Origin: a virus
IMG/VR virus record: IMGVR_UViG_3300048032_000289
Coordinates: 1 to 24,570 of that record
Length of the DNA: 24,570 nucleotides
Reading direction: 5' to 3' (one strand)
The position numbers and the translations under genes were made by a program. The notes under the pieces were generated by a model, which was given only the letters and a program-made list of their open reading frames with translations, made no database searches and was not told the origin of the DNA. Positions 7,515 to 15,393 of this stretch are shown piece by piece (the stretch's first letter is position 1; each line of letters starts with the position of its first letter).

Positions 7515-8039
7515 ATGGAATTTGTTATGGAAAATTTGAATGTTGGTTGCTATAAAGTAACCGAAAACGCACACTTACCAGAATATGGAACTGAACAGGC
7601 TGCATGTTTCGACTTGAAGGCAAGTTTACAAGATGTAGAAACTGTATCTGTCTTTGGTTATTCAAATTCAAAATCAAAAAGAACTGTAAAGAATAATAGT
7701 GTAACACTATATTCTAATGAAAGAGTATTAGTTCCTACTGGAATAATTTTTGACTTGAATTTTGGACAATCTCTTAGAATTCATCCAAGATCTGGACTTG
7801 CATGGAAAACTGGTATAACTTTATTAAATTGCGAAGGTGTGGTCGATGCAGATTATGTTGACCCTACTTTTGTGATGTTATACAACATCTCTGATGTACA
7901 ATTTAAAATTACTGATGGTGATAGAATTGCACAGGCAGAAATTATTACTGCAAGTCCTAGAATGAATTTCGATGTTATATCGGAAAAACCTGTTATTAAA
8001 ACTGACCGTAAAGGCGGTTTTGGTTCAACAGGAGTATAA
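7515..8039 (+). CDS. dut: dUTPase (trimeric type)
   Basis: 174-residue deoxyuridine triphosphatase hydrolysing dUTP to dUMP and pyrophosphate, keeping uracil out of phage DNA and feeding dTMP synthesis. The family motifs appear in order: CFDLKAS (motif 1), HPRSGLAWKTG (2), NCEGVVDADYVDP (3, with Asp where Gly is usual after YV), GDRIAQAEI (4) and the C-terminal GGFGSTGV (5). About 20 extra residues containing SNSKSKRTVK lie between motifs 1 and 2. The start is uncertain: ATG 7515 has little Shine-Dalgarno support, while ATG 7527 has GGA seven bases upstream. It ends the clamp-loader/regA operon and is followed by the 106-base gap with a late promoter motif. Confidence 0.92.
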   Translation: MEFVMENLNVGCYKVTENAHLPEYGTEQAACFDLKASLQDVETVSVFGYSNSKSKRTVKNNSVTLYSNERVLVPTGIIFDLNFGQSLRIHPRSGLAWKTGITLLNCEGVVDADYVDPTFVMLYNISDVQFKITDGDRIAQAEIITASPRMNFDVISEKPVIKTDRKGGFGSTGV

Positions 8040-8076
8040 TTTTTTTTGTTTTTATTAATAAAAGTGAAAAAAGTTT

Positions 8077-8084
8077 TATAAATA
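8077..8084 (+). promoter_or_regulatory. T4-type late promoter (TATAAATA) upstream of hsp20
   Basis: Exact T4 late promoter consensus TATAAATA in the gap between dUTPase and hsp20, 61 bases before the hsp20 ATG. The expected transcript start is about base 8090, at the foot of the stem-loop described next. No convincing -35 lies upstream, as expected for a gp55-dependent promoter. Confidence 0.65.
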
Positions 8085-8086
8085 AT

Positions 8087-8113
8087 ATTGGAGTTGCCGA
8101 TAGGGGCTCCAAT
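8087..8113 (+). terminator. stem-loop ATTGGAG...CTCCAAT before hsp20 (terminator or leader hairpin)
   Basis: Perfect 7-bp inverted repeat (8087-8093 with 8107-8113) enclosing a 13-base loop and followed by TTTT at 8113-8116. It could be a weak intrinsic terminator for the replication operon. It could also be a leader structure of hsp20 mRNA, though a transcript starting near 8090 would keep only part of the left arm. The short U-run makes efficient termination doubtful. Confidence 0.5.
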
Positions 8114-8145
8114 TTTAACCTTGCTAAATATAATAGGAGGAAAAT

Positions 8146-8604
8146 ATGGTTAGGTTTACAACAGGACAATTAGATCCATTTCTACGTAGTAGTATCGGGT
8201 TCGATCATTTATTTAGAGAATTGGATAGGGATGCGACAAGAACGCAACAATCCTATCCACCATACAATATTATTAAAGAAACAGATGAAAAATACCGCAT
8301 TGAGGTGGCTGTTTCGGGATTCTCTGAGAATGAATTGAATGTCGAAGTAAAAGAAAACACTTTGACAGTTAGTGGAGTTAAAGAAAAGGAAACTGAAATC
8401 GAATATCTACATAAAGGTATTGGTGGAAGAAACTTTGAAAGAACTTTTACACTGGCAACCGACCTCGTAGTAAAAAGTGCCGATATTCAAAACGGCATTC
8501 TTGTAATTGGAATGGAATTATTAATTCCAGAACACAAGAAACCAAGAACCATCAAAATCAATGGTGAAGAATCTACTTCAGAACCAGAGTTATTGGTTGA
8601 ATAA
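8146..8604 (+). CDS. hsp20: Hsp20/alpha-crystallin small heat shock protein
   Basis: 152-residue small heat shock protein, an ATP-independent holdase chaperone. The N-terminal region (FDHLFRELDR) and the alpha-crystallin domain opening YPPYNIIKETDEKYRIEVAVSG resemble bacterial IbpA. The domain continues through ENTLTVSG, NFERTFTLA and NGILVIGM, ending in a basic KKPRTIKIN tail. Hsp20 genes are common in T4-like marine phages, where they are thought to assist virion protein folding. Start ATG 8146 has a strong AGGAGG at 8135-8140. A late promoter motif and a stem-loop lie upstream; another late motif overlaps its stop codon. Confidence 0.93.
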   Translation: MVRFTTGQLDPFLRSSIGFDHLFRELDRDATRTQQSYPPYNIIKETDEKYRIEVAVSGFSENELNVEVKENTLTVSGVKEKETEIEYLHKGIGGRNFERTFTLATDLVVKSADIQNGILVIGMELLIPEHKKPRTIKINGEESTSEPELLVE

Positions 8605-8607
8605 ATA
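8600..8607 (+). promoter_or_regulatory. candidate late promoter AATAAATA overlapping the hsp20 stop
   Basis: AATAAATA fits the relaxed NATAAATA late promoter reported for T4-like cyanophages. The expected transcript start, near 8613, is immediately before the GC-rich hairpin at 8614. An AT-rich match overlapping a stop codon can arise by chance, so support is moderate. Confidence 0.4.
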
Positions 8608-8613
8608 TTATAA

Positions 8614-8633
8614 GGTGGGGGGAAACCCCCACC
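8614..8633 (+). other. GC-rich hairpin with GAAA tetraloop downstream of hsp20
   Basis: Perfect 8-bp stem (GGTGGGGG at 8614-8621 with CCCCCACC at 8626-8633) closing a GAAA tetraloop at 8622-8625, in an otherwise AT-rich gap. No U-run follows (AAACAACATG), so it is not a standard intrinsic terminator on either strand. It may protect mRNA ends, mark a processing point, or form the 5' leader of the next transcript. Confidence 0.75.
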
Positions 8634-8657
8634 AAACAACATGTAAAGGTGATAGTA

Positions 8658-8837
8658 ATGGAAACGCACGATCAAATTATTGCTGTAATTGAGCAATACA
8701 AACTAGAAAATCAAAAATTCGCAAGTGGTAATAAAAGTGCTGGCATTCGTGCCAGAAAATCACTTATGGAACTTAATAAATTGACTAAAGTTCGCCGAGC
8801 TGAAATCCAAGAAGAAAAGGAATGGATTGTCAAATGA
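8658..8837 (+). CDS. Hc1-like (histone H1-like) small basic protein
   Basis: 59-residue protein. The core SGNKSAGIRARKSLMELNKL, then a KVRRAEIQ block, has the GNK-x-A-x-x-R-x-R spacing of the conserved domain of bacterial Hc1/histone H1-like proteins (chlamydial HctA has GNKAAAQRVR), but the long Lys/Ala-rich tail of HctA is absent. DNA binding or condensation is a plausible role but unproven. The start chosen is ATG 8658, eight bases after AAGG at 8646-8649; the in-frame GTG at 8649 overlaps that site. The stop overlaps the next start (ATGA). Upstream lies the GAAA hairpin. Confidence 0.65.
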   Translation: METHDQIIAVIEQYKLENQKFASGNKSAGIRARKSLMELNKLTKVRRAEIQEEKEWIVK

Positions 8838-9145
8838 GCGATAAAATTCTTTATCGCACCAAGAGAGGTAAATCTGGAAAGATTGGAGATTTAGAATTTC
8901 GTCCAGCACTTCCCAATGACCAACTCATGGGCGCGATTATGAATAATAAAGTACTTATGTCAAATGGAAATCCACAAGTAATTATGCAAAAAGTTATAGA
9001 TATGGAGTGGAGATGGTTTGAACGTAGGATTATTAAATTTTGTGGAAACACAGAAGAATCTCATGCATTACAACATGCATTGAGAGAACACATTAAAAAA
9101 GAAAAAAAATGGATCGCAAAAGGAGCAAAAGCAGATGCAATTTAA
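8834..9145 (+). CDS. conserved phage protein of unknown function
   Basis: 103-residue protein I do not recognise by function. It is basic, with a predicted helical C-terminal half (VIDMEWRWFERRIIKFCGN, then an ALQHALREHIKKEKKWIAKG helix) and no membrane segment or signal peptide. The start chosen is ATG 8834, overlapping the previous stop and preceded by AAGGA at 8817-8821; an earlier ATG at 8822 directly abuts that AAGGA. It overlaps the next gene by 11 bases. It belongs to a cluster of four small overlapping genes between hsp20 and the DNA polymerase. Confidence 0.65.
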   Translation: MSDKILYRTKRGKSGKIGDLEFRPALPNDQLMGAIMNNKVLMSNGNPQVIMQKVIDMEWRWFERRIIKFCGNTEESHALQHALREHIKKEKKWIAKGAKADAI

Positions 9146-9392
9146 TTATGTTACAAGCCCATTTATGAGGGCATTAATTCGAAAATATGAATTTGAAAGA
9201 GATGAAGCAATCGCAAATCTACATGCATTTTTCGAAAATGGTGTAGGTGTGGGAGATCATGCAAATATTGTTTCAAGTATGGATGAGCAAGTATCTAAGT
9301 TAGAAGCTGCAGAGGGTAAACTAAAATCATTGATTACACATTTTGCAGCACAACCATCTGCGCCTGTCGAAGAACCATCAAATGAGTCTTAA
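9135..9392 (+). CDS. small helical phage protein of unknown function
   Basis: 85-residue protein, mostly helical and acidic. An N-terminal segment (FMRALIRKYEFERDEAIANLHAFF) is followed by a likely coiled-coil stretch (MDEQVSKLEAAEGKLKSLI) and a short Pro/Ala/Glu-rich tail. I cannot assign a function. Start ATG 9135 has AAGGAG at 9119-9124, about ten bases upstream. It overlaps both neighbours by 11 bases, so the four-gene cluster is probably translated as a coupled unit. Confidence 0.65.
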   Translation: MQFNYVTSPFMRALIRKYEFERDEAIANLHAFFENGVGVGDHANIVSSMDEQVSKLEAAEGKLKSLITHFAAQPSAPVEEPSNES

Positions 9393-9732
9393 ATCTGTAA
9401 AACTTGTACGTTTAATATCTGGCGAAGAACTTTTGGGCGAAGTTACCGTACTTGATAGTGGTAATGTTAAACTCAAAAATTCTTGTCAGGTTGCAACATC
9501 ATATGCAGATCCTACATCTGCTACAGCAAGAATAGGCCTCGCACCATTTTTACCGTATACAAACGCAAAAGATGGTGTAGAGGTACAACAGAATTATATT
9601 GGATTTATTACAGAACCTGTTACAGAACTTTTAAATGAGTATAGTAAAGTATTTGGTAGTGGATTAGTATTACCAGATAATGCATTGAAGGCTGCAACTT
9701 CTACATCAAATCATGGATTTGTGAAGGCATAA
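9382..9732 (+). CDS. possible Sm-like fold phage protein
   Basis: 116-residue protein. The N-terminal half (VKLVRLISGEELLGEVTVLD, then NVKLKNSCQVA) resembles the Sm1 pattern, with a glycine-acidic turn followed by strand-GEV-strand and an LKN turn. A structure of an Sm-like protein of putative cyanophage origin is known, and such proteins look like this. If so, it may form a ring and bind RNA. The start is taken at ATG 9382 because residues before it would only duplicate the coding sequence of the upstream gene in another frame. No strong ribosome binding site is seen, so coupled translation is likely. It is the last gene before the polymerase promoter. The fold call is inference. Confidence 0.58.
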   Translation: MSLKSVKLVRLISGEELLGEVTVLDSGNVKLKNSCQVATSYADPTSATARIGLAPFLPYTNAKDGVEVQQNYIGFITEPVTELLNEYSKVFGSGLVLPDNALKAATSTSNHGFVKA

Positions 9733-9736
9733 TAGC

Positions 9737-9765
9737 TTGACATTTTGTATCATTAATGGTACTAT
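9737..9765 (+). promoter_or_regulatory. sigma70-like promoter upstream of DNA polymerase
   Basis: TTGACA at 9737-9742, a 17-bp spacer and TACTAT (4/6) at 9760-9765. It is the third copy of GCTTGACATT in the window and lies in the 70-base gap before gp43. The predicted leader is about 30 bases. Confidence 0.62.
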
Positions 9766-9802
9766 AACAACTAATACGATTTAATAATGACTGTGGTGGT
9801 AA

Positions 9803-12340
9803 ATGCGTTTTTATACAAATGTACAATGTGTCGGTAATAAAATATTCCTCAGAGAATACGACAATGGAAAGCGTAGGGAAGTAAAACTAGATTACTCTCC
9901 TACTCTTTTTGTATCTGGTGGTAGTGGTAAATCCAAATATAAAACTTTGCATGGAGAAAGTGTTGAGCCTATTAGACATGGTTCAATACGTGATGCAAGA
10001 GAATTTATCAAAAAGTATGACGATATAGAAAATATGAAAATCTATGGTCATACACAATTCATCTATCCATTTATTGGTGATGAGTATCCAAGTGAAATTC
10101 AGTATGATGAATCAAAGATAAACATTTGCAATATCGATATCGAAGTTGAGTGCGAAAATGGTTTTCCAGAACCAACTCTTGCAAACGAAATTGTTAACGC
10201 AATCACAATGAAAATGAAAGATCAATATATTGTTCTTGGATTGGGTGATTGGGAAAACAAAAGTCCAGAAACACAACATCTTAAAATTAAATACTATAAG
10301 TTTACTGATGAACTTGCACTCTTGCGTAGTTTTTTGGAAATTTGGACACATGCAAAAATCGATATTGTTACTGGTTGGAATGTGAACCAGTTTGATATGA
10401 CGTATCTTGTCAATCGTATTGGTAAAACTCTTGGTGATGATGAAGTCAAAAGATTGTCCACATGGGGGATTGTCAGGAAAATAGAAAAGAATATTCGTGG
10501 TCAGATGCAGACACAAGTACAGATCAGTGGATTATCTATTATTGATTATCTTGATTTGTACAAAAAGTTTACATATGTAACTAGAGAAACGTATCGATTA
10601 GATCATATTGCATATGTCGAGTTGGGTCGGAAAAAACTTGACCACTCTGAATTTGCAAATATGCATTTATTCTATAAACAAGATTATCAAAAGTTTATTG
10701 ATTATAACATTATCGACGTTGAGTTGGTCGATAAACTTGAAGATAAACTTAAACTAATGGAATTACTTATTACCATTGCATATCAGTCTAAAGTAAATTA
10801 TGACGAAGTATTCTCACCTATTAAGGTGTGGGATTCCATTGCATTTCATGAATTGCGTAGAAGTAAAACTGTAATTCCGCCTCGTAATAATAATACTAAA
10901 TCGGAAGCTTATGAGGGTGCATATGTAAAAGACCCAACTGTTGGTAAACATGAATGGGTTATGTCATTTGATTTAAACAGTTTGTATCCACACTTAATTA
11001 TGCAGTATAATATTTCACCAGAAACATTGTATGACAAAGAAAGAGTCAACACATCTGTTGAGAAACTATTGAATCAAGAAACGGATTTATCTAGTTTGCA
11101 GCGCAGTAATATGACTGTGTGTCCAAGTGGGGTTCTTTTCAATAAAGATAAACGTGGGTTTCTGCCCAAGTTGATGCAAAGTATGTATGATGATCGTACT
11201 ACATATAAGAAGTTGATGTTAAAGACCAAACAAGATAAGATTGATGGTAAGGGCGACCCTGTTGAATTGGACAAGAAGATTGCTCAGTTAAACAACAAAC
11301 AAATGGCCGCAAAGATTTTGTTAAACTCTGCTTATGGTGCTTTGGGAAATCAGTACTTTAGATACTTTGATATCAGACAGGCAGAATCTATCACTTTGTC
11401 TGGACAACTTTCAATTCGATGGATCGAAGAGAAAGTAAATATATACATGAATAAAATTTTAAAAAACGATGAGGATAAAAATTATGTCATTGCAAGCGAT
11501 ACGGATTCAATTTACGTTGCTCTTGGTGACTTGGTTGACAAGTTTGTTAAAATCAAGGAAGGTGAGTCAAAATCAGAAGAAACACGAAGGAAAGTTGACT
11601 TTCTTGATAAGGTTGCCCAAGAGAAGTTTGAACCATATATCGATAAGTGTTATCAAGATCTTGCTACGTATGTAAATGCATACGACCAGAAGATGCAGAT
11701 GGCCAGAGAGGTTATTGCCGATAGTGGTATCTGGACTGCAAAGAAAAGATACATTCTCAATGTTTGGGATAACGAAGGTGTTAGATATAAATCACCAGAA
11801 CTTAAAATCATGGGTTTGGAGGCAGTTCGTTCATCAACACCAGAATCTTGTAGAAATATGATTAAGAAATCACTTGAACTTATTCTGCGTAGTAACAACG
11901 ATAGTTTGATTGAATTTATTGAACAGTTTAGACAAGATTTCAAAACATATGAAGTTGATGATGTTGCATTTCCTAGAAGTGTAAATGGACTTACTAAATA
12001 TCATGACCCCGTTCTCACATACAAAAAAGGTACACCAATTCATGTAAAGGGTGTATTATTCTACAACCAACTAGTCAAAAAACATAAACTAGAAATGCAG
12101 TATCCGCCTATAAAAGACGGTGAAAAAATTAAGTTTTGTTATCTAAAAGAACCAAACCCATTGCAAAATAATACTATTGCAATTGCGGCCGGTACATTAC
12201 CCAAAGAATTTGAGTTGGATAAGTTTCTTGATTATGATACACAATTCGAAAAGGCATATCTCGAACCAATTAAAACTATTGCGGAAACAATTGGTTGGGA
12301 AATAGAAAAGAAAATAACATTAGACAGTTTTTTTAATTAG
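9803..12340 (+). CDS. 43: family B DNA polymerase gp43
   Basis: 845-residue replicative DNA polymerase with 3'-5' exonuclease; T4 gp43 is 898. Exonuclease motifs are NIDIEVE (Exo I, D112/E114), TGWNVNQFD (Exo II, D198) and YNIIDVELV (Exo III, D305). Polymerase motifs are SFDLNSLYP (A, D390), KILLNSAYGALGN (B, from K504) and ASDTDSIYV (C, D566/D568). All catalytic residues are present and the gene is intact, with no intron or split. The C-terminal TLDSFFN is in the position where RB69/T4 polymerases bind the sliding clamp. Start ATG 9803 has GGTGG at 9796-9800 upstream. It heads an operon with uvsX. Confidence 0.97.
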   Translation: MRFYTNVQCVGNKIFLREYDNGKRREVKLDYSPTLFVSGGSGKSKYKTLHGESVEPIRHGSIRDAREFIKKYDDIENMKIYGHTQFIYPFIGDEYPSEIQYDESKINICNIDIEVECENGFPEPTLANEIVNAITMKMKDQYIVLGLGDWENKSPETQHLKIKYYKFTDELALLRSFLEIWTHAKIDIVTGWNVNQFDMTYLVNRIGKTLGDDEVKRLSTWGIVRKIEKNIRGQMQTQVQISGLSIIDYLDLYKKFTYVTRETYRLDHIAYVELGRKKLDHSEFANMHLFYKQDYQKFIDYNIIDVELVDKLEDKLKLMELLITIAYQSKVNYDEVFSPIKVWDSIAFHELRRSKTVIPPRNNNTKSEAYEGAYVKDPTVGKHEWVMSFDLNSLYPHLIMQYNISPETLYDKERVNTSVEKLLNQETDLSSLQRSNMTVCPSGVLFNKDKRGFLPKLMQSMYDDRTTYKKLMLKTKQDKIDGKGDPVELDKKIAQLNNKQMAAKILLNSAYGALGNQYFRYFDIRQAESITLSGQLSIRWIEEKVNIYMNKILKNDEDKNYVIASDTDSIYVALGDLVDKFVKIKEGESKSEETRRKVDFLDKVAQEKFEPYIDKCYQDLATYVNAYDQKMQMAREVIADSGIWTAKKRYILNVWDNEGVRYKSPELKIMGLEAVRSSTPESCRNMIKKSLELILRSNNDSLIEFIEQFRQDFKTYEVDDVAFPRSVNGLTKYHDPVLTYKKGTPIHVKGVLFYNQLVKKHKLEMQYPPIKDGEKIKFCYLKEPNPLQNNTIAIAAGTLPKEFELDKFLDYDTQFEKAYLEPIKTIAETIGWEIEKKITLDSFFN

Positions 12341-12349
12341 GAGAATATG

Positions 12350-13381
12350 ATGAGTCTTATGAATAAAATTAGAAAGAACACTACCTTCAAGGATGGGAGA
12401 GTTGATGTTTTATCAGAGTCAAAGTTTCTGAATCAAAAAGACATGACCTCAACAAGTATCCCTGCAGTAAATATTGCATTGTCTGGATCGCCAGATGGTG
12501 GATTCACTTCAGGACTTACTATGATTGCCGGGCCAAGTAAACACTTTAAGACTGCATTTGGTCTTTTGATGATGAAATCTTATTTGGATAAAAATCCAGA
12601 TGGCGTTGCATTGTTTTATGATTCGGAGTTTGGTACGCCGCAGGCATATTTCGATACTTTCCAAATCGATACTAGTAGAGTTATTCATGTGCCTGTTACA
12701 AACCTAGAAGAATTAAAATTTGATATTATGTCACAACTATCAGACATTGAAGTTGGCGATAAGTTGTTTATCGTAATAGATTCTGTAGGAAATCTTGCAT
12801 CGAAGAAAGAAGTTGACGATGCGGAATCTGGTAAGTCTGCAGCAGACATGACACGAGCAAAACAATTCAAGTCTTTGTTTAGAATGGTAACACCACATCT
12901 ATCAATGAAAGATATCCCTATGGTTGCGATTAACCATACATACGACTCACAGGGTATGTTCCCCACTAAAGTCGTTTCTGGGGGTACTGGCATGTACTAC
13001 AGTGCAGATACTATATGGATCATTGGTAGACAACAAGAAAAAACTGGTACAGAAATCTCTGGATATAACTTTATCATCAATGTAGAAAAATCTCGATATG
13101 TACGAGAAAAATCTAAAATTCCTGTGTCGGTAAGACATGAAGGTGGTATGGATACTTGGAGTGGTCTACTTGATATGGCATTAGATGCTGGGTGTATAAG
13201 TCAATCTGGTGCGTGGTATCAATTAGTTGATTTGGAATCTGGAGAAGTACAGGATAAAAAATATCGATCCAAAGAATTTACTGGAAAAGAGTTTTGGACA
13301 CCTATTTTAGAAAGTAATCATTTTAAGAAATATTTGAAAGAAAGATATGTAGTAGGTAATAGTGCGATTATGGAGGAATAA
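12350..13381 (+). CDS. uvsX: RecA-like recombinase UvsX
   Basis: 343-residue strand-exchange protein for recombination-dependent replication and repair; T4 UvsX is about 390. Walker A is GPSKHFKT (61-68), a T4-like form of the P-loop, and Walker B is LFIVIDSVG (139-147). The FYDSEFG segment after the first strand and the DNA-binding-loop region (TKVVSGGTGMYYSAD) also fit. It starts directly after gp43. ATG 12350 is preferred because AGGAG at 12339-12343 lies six bases upstream; the adjacent ATG at 12347 is only three bases from it. The gene order polymerase-uvsX-helicase is T4-like. Confidence 0.94.
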   Translation: MSLMNKIRKNTTFKDGRVDVLSESKFLNQKDMTSTSIPAVNIALSGSPDGGFTSGLTMIAGPSKHFKTAFGLLMMKSYLDKNPDGVALFYDSEFGTPQAYFDTFQIDTSRVIHVPVTNLEELKFDIMSQLSDIEVGDKLFIVIDSVGNLASKKEVDDAESGKSAADMTRAKQFKSLFRMVTPHLSMKDIPMVAINHTYDSQGMFPTKVVSGGTGMYYSADTIWIIGRQQEKTGTEISGYNFIINVEKSRYVREKSKIPVSVRHEGGMDTWSGLLDMALDAGCISQSGAWYQLVDLESGEVQDKKYRSKEFTGKEFWTPILESNHFKKYLKERYVVGNSAIMEE

Positions 13382-13705
13382 ATGGCACTATTTGCATCGA
13401 AGTATGTATATAAGCAAAGACTAGATATTTGTAAAGGGTGCGATCAATTTCAAAAGATGGCACTACTTTGCAAATCGTGTGGTTGTTTTATGCCTGCCAA
13501 GGCAAAGATTGCGAATATAAGGTGTCCAGAAGATAAGTGGGTAGAAGTTTATGGTACTGAAGAAAAAGAACCAGAGACAGTAACCCTCTTAAAATCTGTA
13601 CAAACAGAAACATATCAAGAAAAAACAAGTAGACTTATGAATACTGCAAAAAATCTTAGGATAGAGGCAGATAAATTAGAGAAAGAGGCGAAAGGAATAT
13701 TATGA
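13382..13705 (+). CDS. small zinc-cluster protein between uvsX and helicase
   Basis: 107-residue protein. The N-terminal half has six cysteines arranged C17-x2-C20-x9-C30-x2-C33-x-C35-x12-C48, a probable zinc-binding module with a CPEDKW end. The C-terminal half (about 75-105) is a charged helix likely to form a coiled coil. I do not know its function. Its place between uvsX and gp41 suggests a replication or recombination accessory, for instance a nucleic-acid-binding adaptor, but that is inference. The ATG follows the uvsX stop directly and has GGAGG upstream at 13372-13376. It overlaps the next gene by four bases. Confidence 0.7.
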   Translation: MALFASKYVYKQRLDICKGCDQFQKMALLCKSCGCFMPAKAKIANIRCPEDKWVEVYGTEEKEPETVTLLKSVQTETYQEKTSRLMNTAKNLRIEADKLEKEAKGIL

Positions 13706-14013
13706 CCGACACTGTTACTGAACAAACTTTTACCATGATGCAAACCGAAAATGAAGAAGATGGGTATGCAATCAAAATTAATGAAGGCCAATTTCTTAAT
13801 GTGATTTATACAATTGGTTCTGTAAAGATCCATGAAGAAGGTGATGAGGCAAGATTAGAGTTTGATTTTACTCCAATAAAGGGTAACATTATGTGGCCAG
13901 TAGAAAAGTTATATGAAAACGAAAAATTACAAGAACTTGCTGGACAAATCCTAAAATATATGTTAGAAGTATCAGTCAATGATGCACTTAACAATGTAAA
14001 CACGCAGGCCTAA
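13702..14013 (+). CDS. acidic phage protein of unknown function upstream of gp41
   Basis: 103-residue acidic protein without recognised motif. A predicted beta-rich centre (INEGQFLNVIYTIGSVKIHE, then ARLEFDFTPI) is followed by a C-terminal helix (QELAGQILKYMLEVSVNDAL). The start ATG 13702 overlaps the zinc protein stop (ATGA) and has AAAGGA at 13690-13695. It abuts gp41 with no gap. In T4 a small gene (40) also lies between uvsX and 41, but I see no sequence reason to equate them. Confidence 0.65.
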   Translation: MTDTVTEQTFTMMQTENEEDGYAIKINEGQFLNVIYTIGSVKIHEEGDEARLEFDFTPIKGNIMWPVEKLYENEKLQELAGQILKYMLEVSVNDALNNVNTQA

Positions 14014-15393
14014 ATGGAAATTACAGAACTTATAATTTTAAAGAATTTGATTCACAATGATGAGTATTGTCGCAAGGCAATGCCTTTCATACAGAATGAG
14101 TATTTCGTAGATGAAAAAAACAAGGTTATATTTAATGCAATATATGACCATGTAGACAAATATAATACTGCACCATCTACAACAACTTTGACTGTAACAC
14201 TAGATGAAATGCAAGTCAGTGATATGGTACATAAAGAGTGTACTGAAACTATTTCTGTTATGAACCAATTAGAAGATGTTAGTTCTGATTGGTTGGTAGA
14301 TACAACAGAGAAATGGTGCAAAGACCGAGCGTTATATCTTGCTATCATGGAATCAATTCAAATTATTGATGGAAATGACAAGACACAAGATAAAGGTTCA
14401 TTACCTAAAATTTTATCTGATGCACTTGCAGTTTCTTTTGATAATAATATCGGACACGATTTTATAGAAGATTTTGAATCTAGATTTGAATTCTATCAAA
14501 GAGTGGAAGAAAGAATTCCTTTTCATTTGGATATGTTGAACAAAATCACCAAAGGTGGTTTGGTTAACAAATCTCTTAATATTGCACTTGCTGGTACTGG
14601 TGTCGGTAAATCTTTGTTTATGTGTGATGTCGCAGCAAACCATTTGATGATGGGTAAGAATGTTTTGTATATTACTTTGGAGATGTCCGAAGAAAAAATT
14701 GCAGAACGTATTGATGCAAACCTTTTAAATGTACCTATATCTCAAGTTGAGAGTATGCCGAAAGACTTGTTTGAAAAAAAGATTGAAAAATTAAGACAAA
14801 AAACAACTGGAAAACTTATTGTAAAAGAGTATCCAACTGCTTCTGCAAATGCAAATCATTTCAGACATTTAATACAAGAACTTGCACTCAAAAAGAATTT
14901 TGTGCCAGATATTATATACATTGATTATCTCAACATATGTACGTCATCTCGCATTAAACAGGGTGGTAGTGTTAATTCATACACATATATTAAATCTATT
15001 GCAGAAGAAATACGTGGACTTGCAGTAGAGAATAATTTGCCTATCGTTAGTGCAACACAAACTACACGTAGTGGATATACCAACTCTGATGTTGGACTAG
15101 AAGATACGTCAGAGTCATTCGGTTTGCCTGCAACTGCAGATTTGATGTTTGCTTTAATTAGTACAGAAGAATTACAGGAATTAGATCAGATACTTGTAAA
15201 ACAGTTGAAAAATCGATATAATGATCCAAATGTAAATAAAAGATTTGTAGTTGGTATCGATAGACCTAAAATGAGACTATACGATGCAGAAGATGCAGCC
15301 CAAGATGAATTGATTACAGAACAACAAGATAGTACATTTAAATCAAACTTTGGACAAAGAAAGAAATTAGGAAGTGTAGAGATAAAAATATGA
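14014..15393 (+). CDS. 41: replicative DNA helicase gp41 (DnaB family)
   Basis: 459-residue hexameric helicase with primase-interacting N-terminus; T4 gp41 is 475. The N-terminal domain begins ITELIILKNLIHNDEYCRK. The RecA-like core has Walker A GTGVGKS (194-200), the LYITLEMSEE segment typical of DnaB proteins, Walker B IIYIDYLNI (from about 304), a VSATQTTRSG sensor segment and a C-terminal FVVGIDRPKMRLY. ATG 14014 directly follows the preceding stop with only a weak ribosome binding site, so translational coupling is probable. Its end overlaps the oxygenase start by four bases (ATGA). Primase (gp61) and loader (gp59) are not in this window. Confidence 0.95.
   Translation: MEITELIILKNLIHNDEYCRKAMPFIQNEYFVDEKNKVIFNAIYDHVDKYNTAPSTTTLTVTLDEMQVSDMVHKECTETISVMNQLEDVSSDWLVDTTEKWCKDRALYLAIMESIQIIDGNDKTQDKGSLPKILSDALAVSFDNNIGHDFIEDFESRFEFYQRVEERIPFHLDMLNKITKGGLVNKSLNIALAGTGVGKSLFMCDVAANHLMMGKNVLYITLEMSEEKIAERIDANLLNVPISQVESMPKDLFEKKIEKLRQKTTGKLIVKEYPTASANANHFRHLIQELALKKNFVPDIIYIDYLNICTSSRIKQGGSVNSYTYIKSIAEEIRGLAVENNLPIVSATQTTRSGYTNSDVGLEDTSESFGLPATADLMFALISTEELQELDQILVKQLKNRYNDPNVNKRFVVGIDRPKMRLYDAEDAAQDELITEQQDSTFKSNFGQRKKLGSVEIKI

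Noticed and set aside
9803-12340. Possible split or intron-containing polymerase gene
   Set aside because: All exonuclease and polymerase motifs are in one uninterrupted frame at normal spacing.
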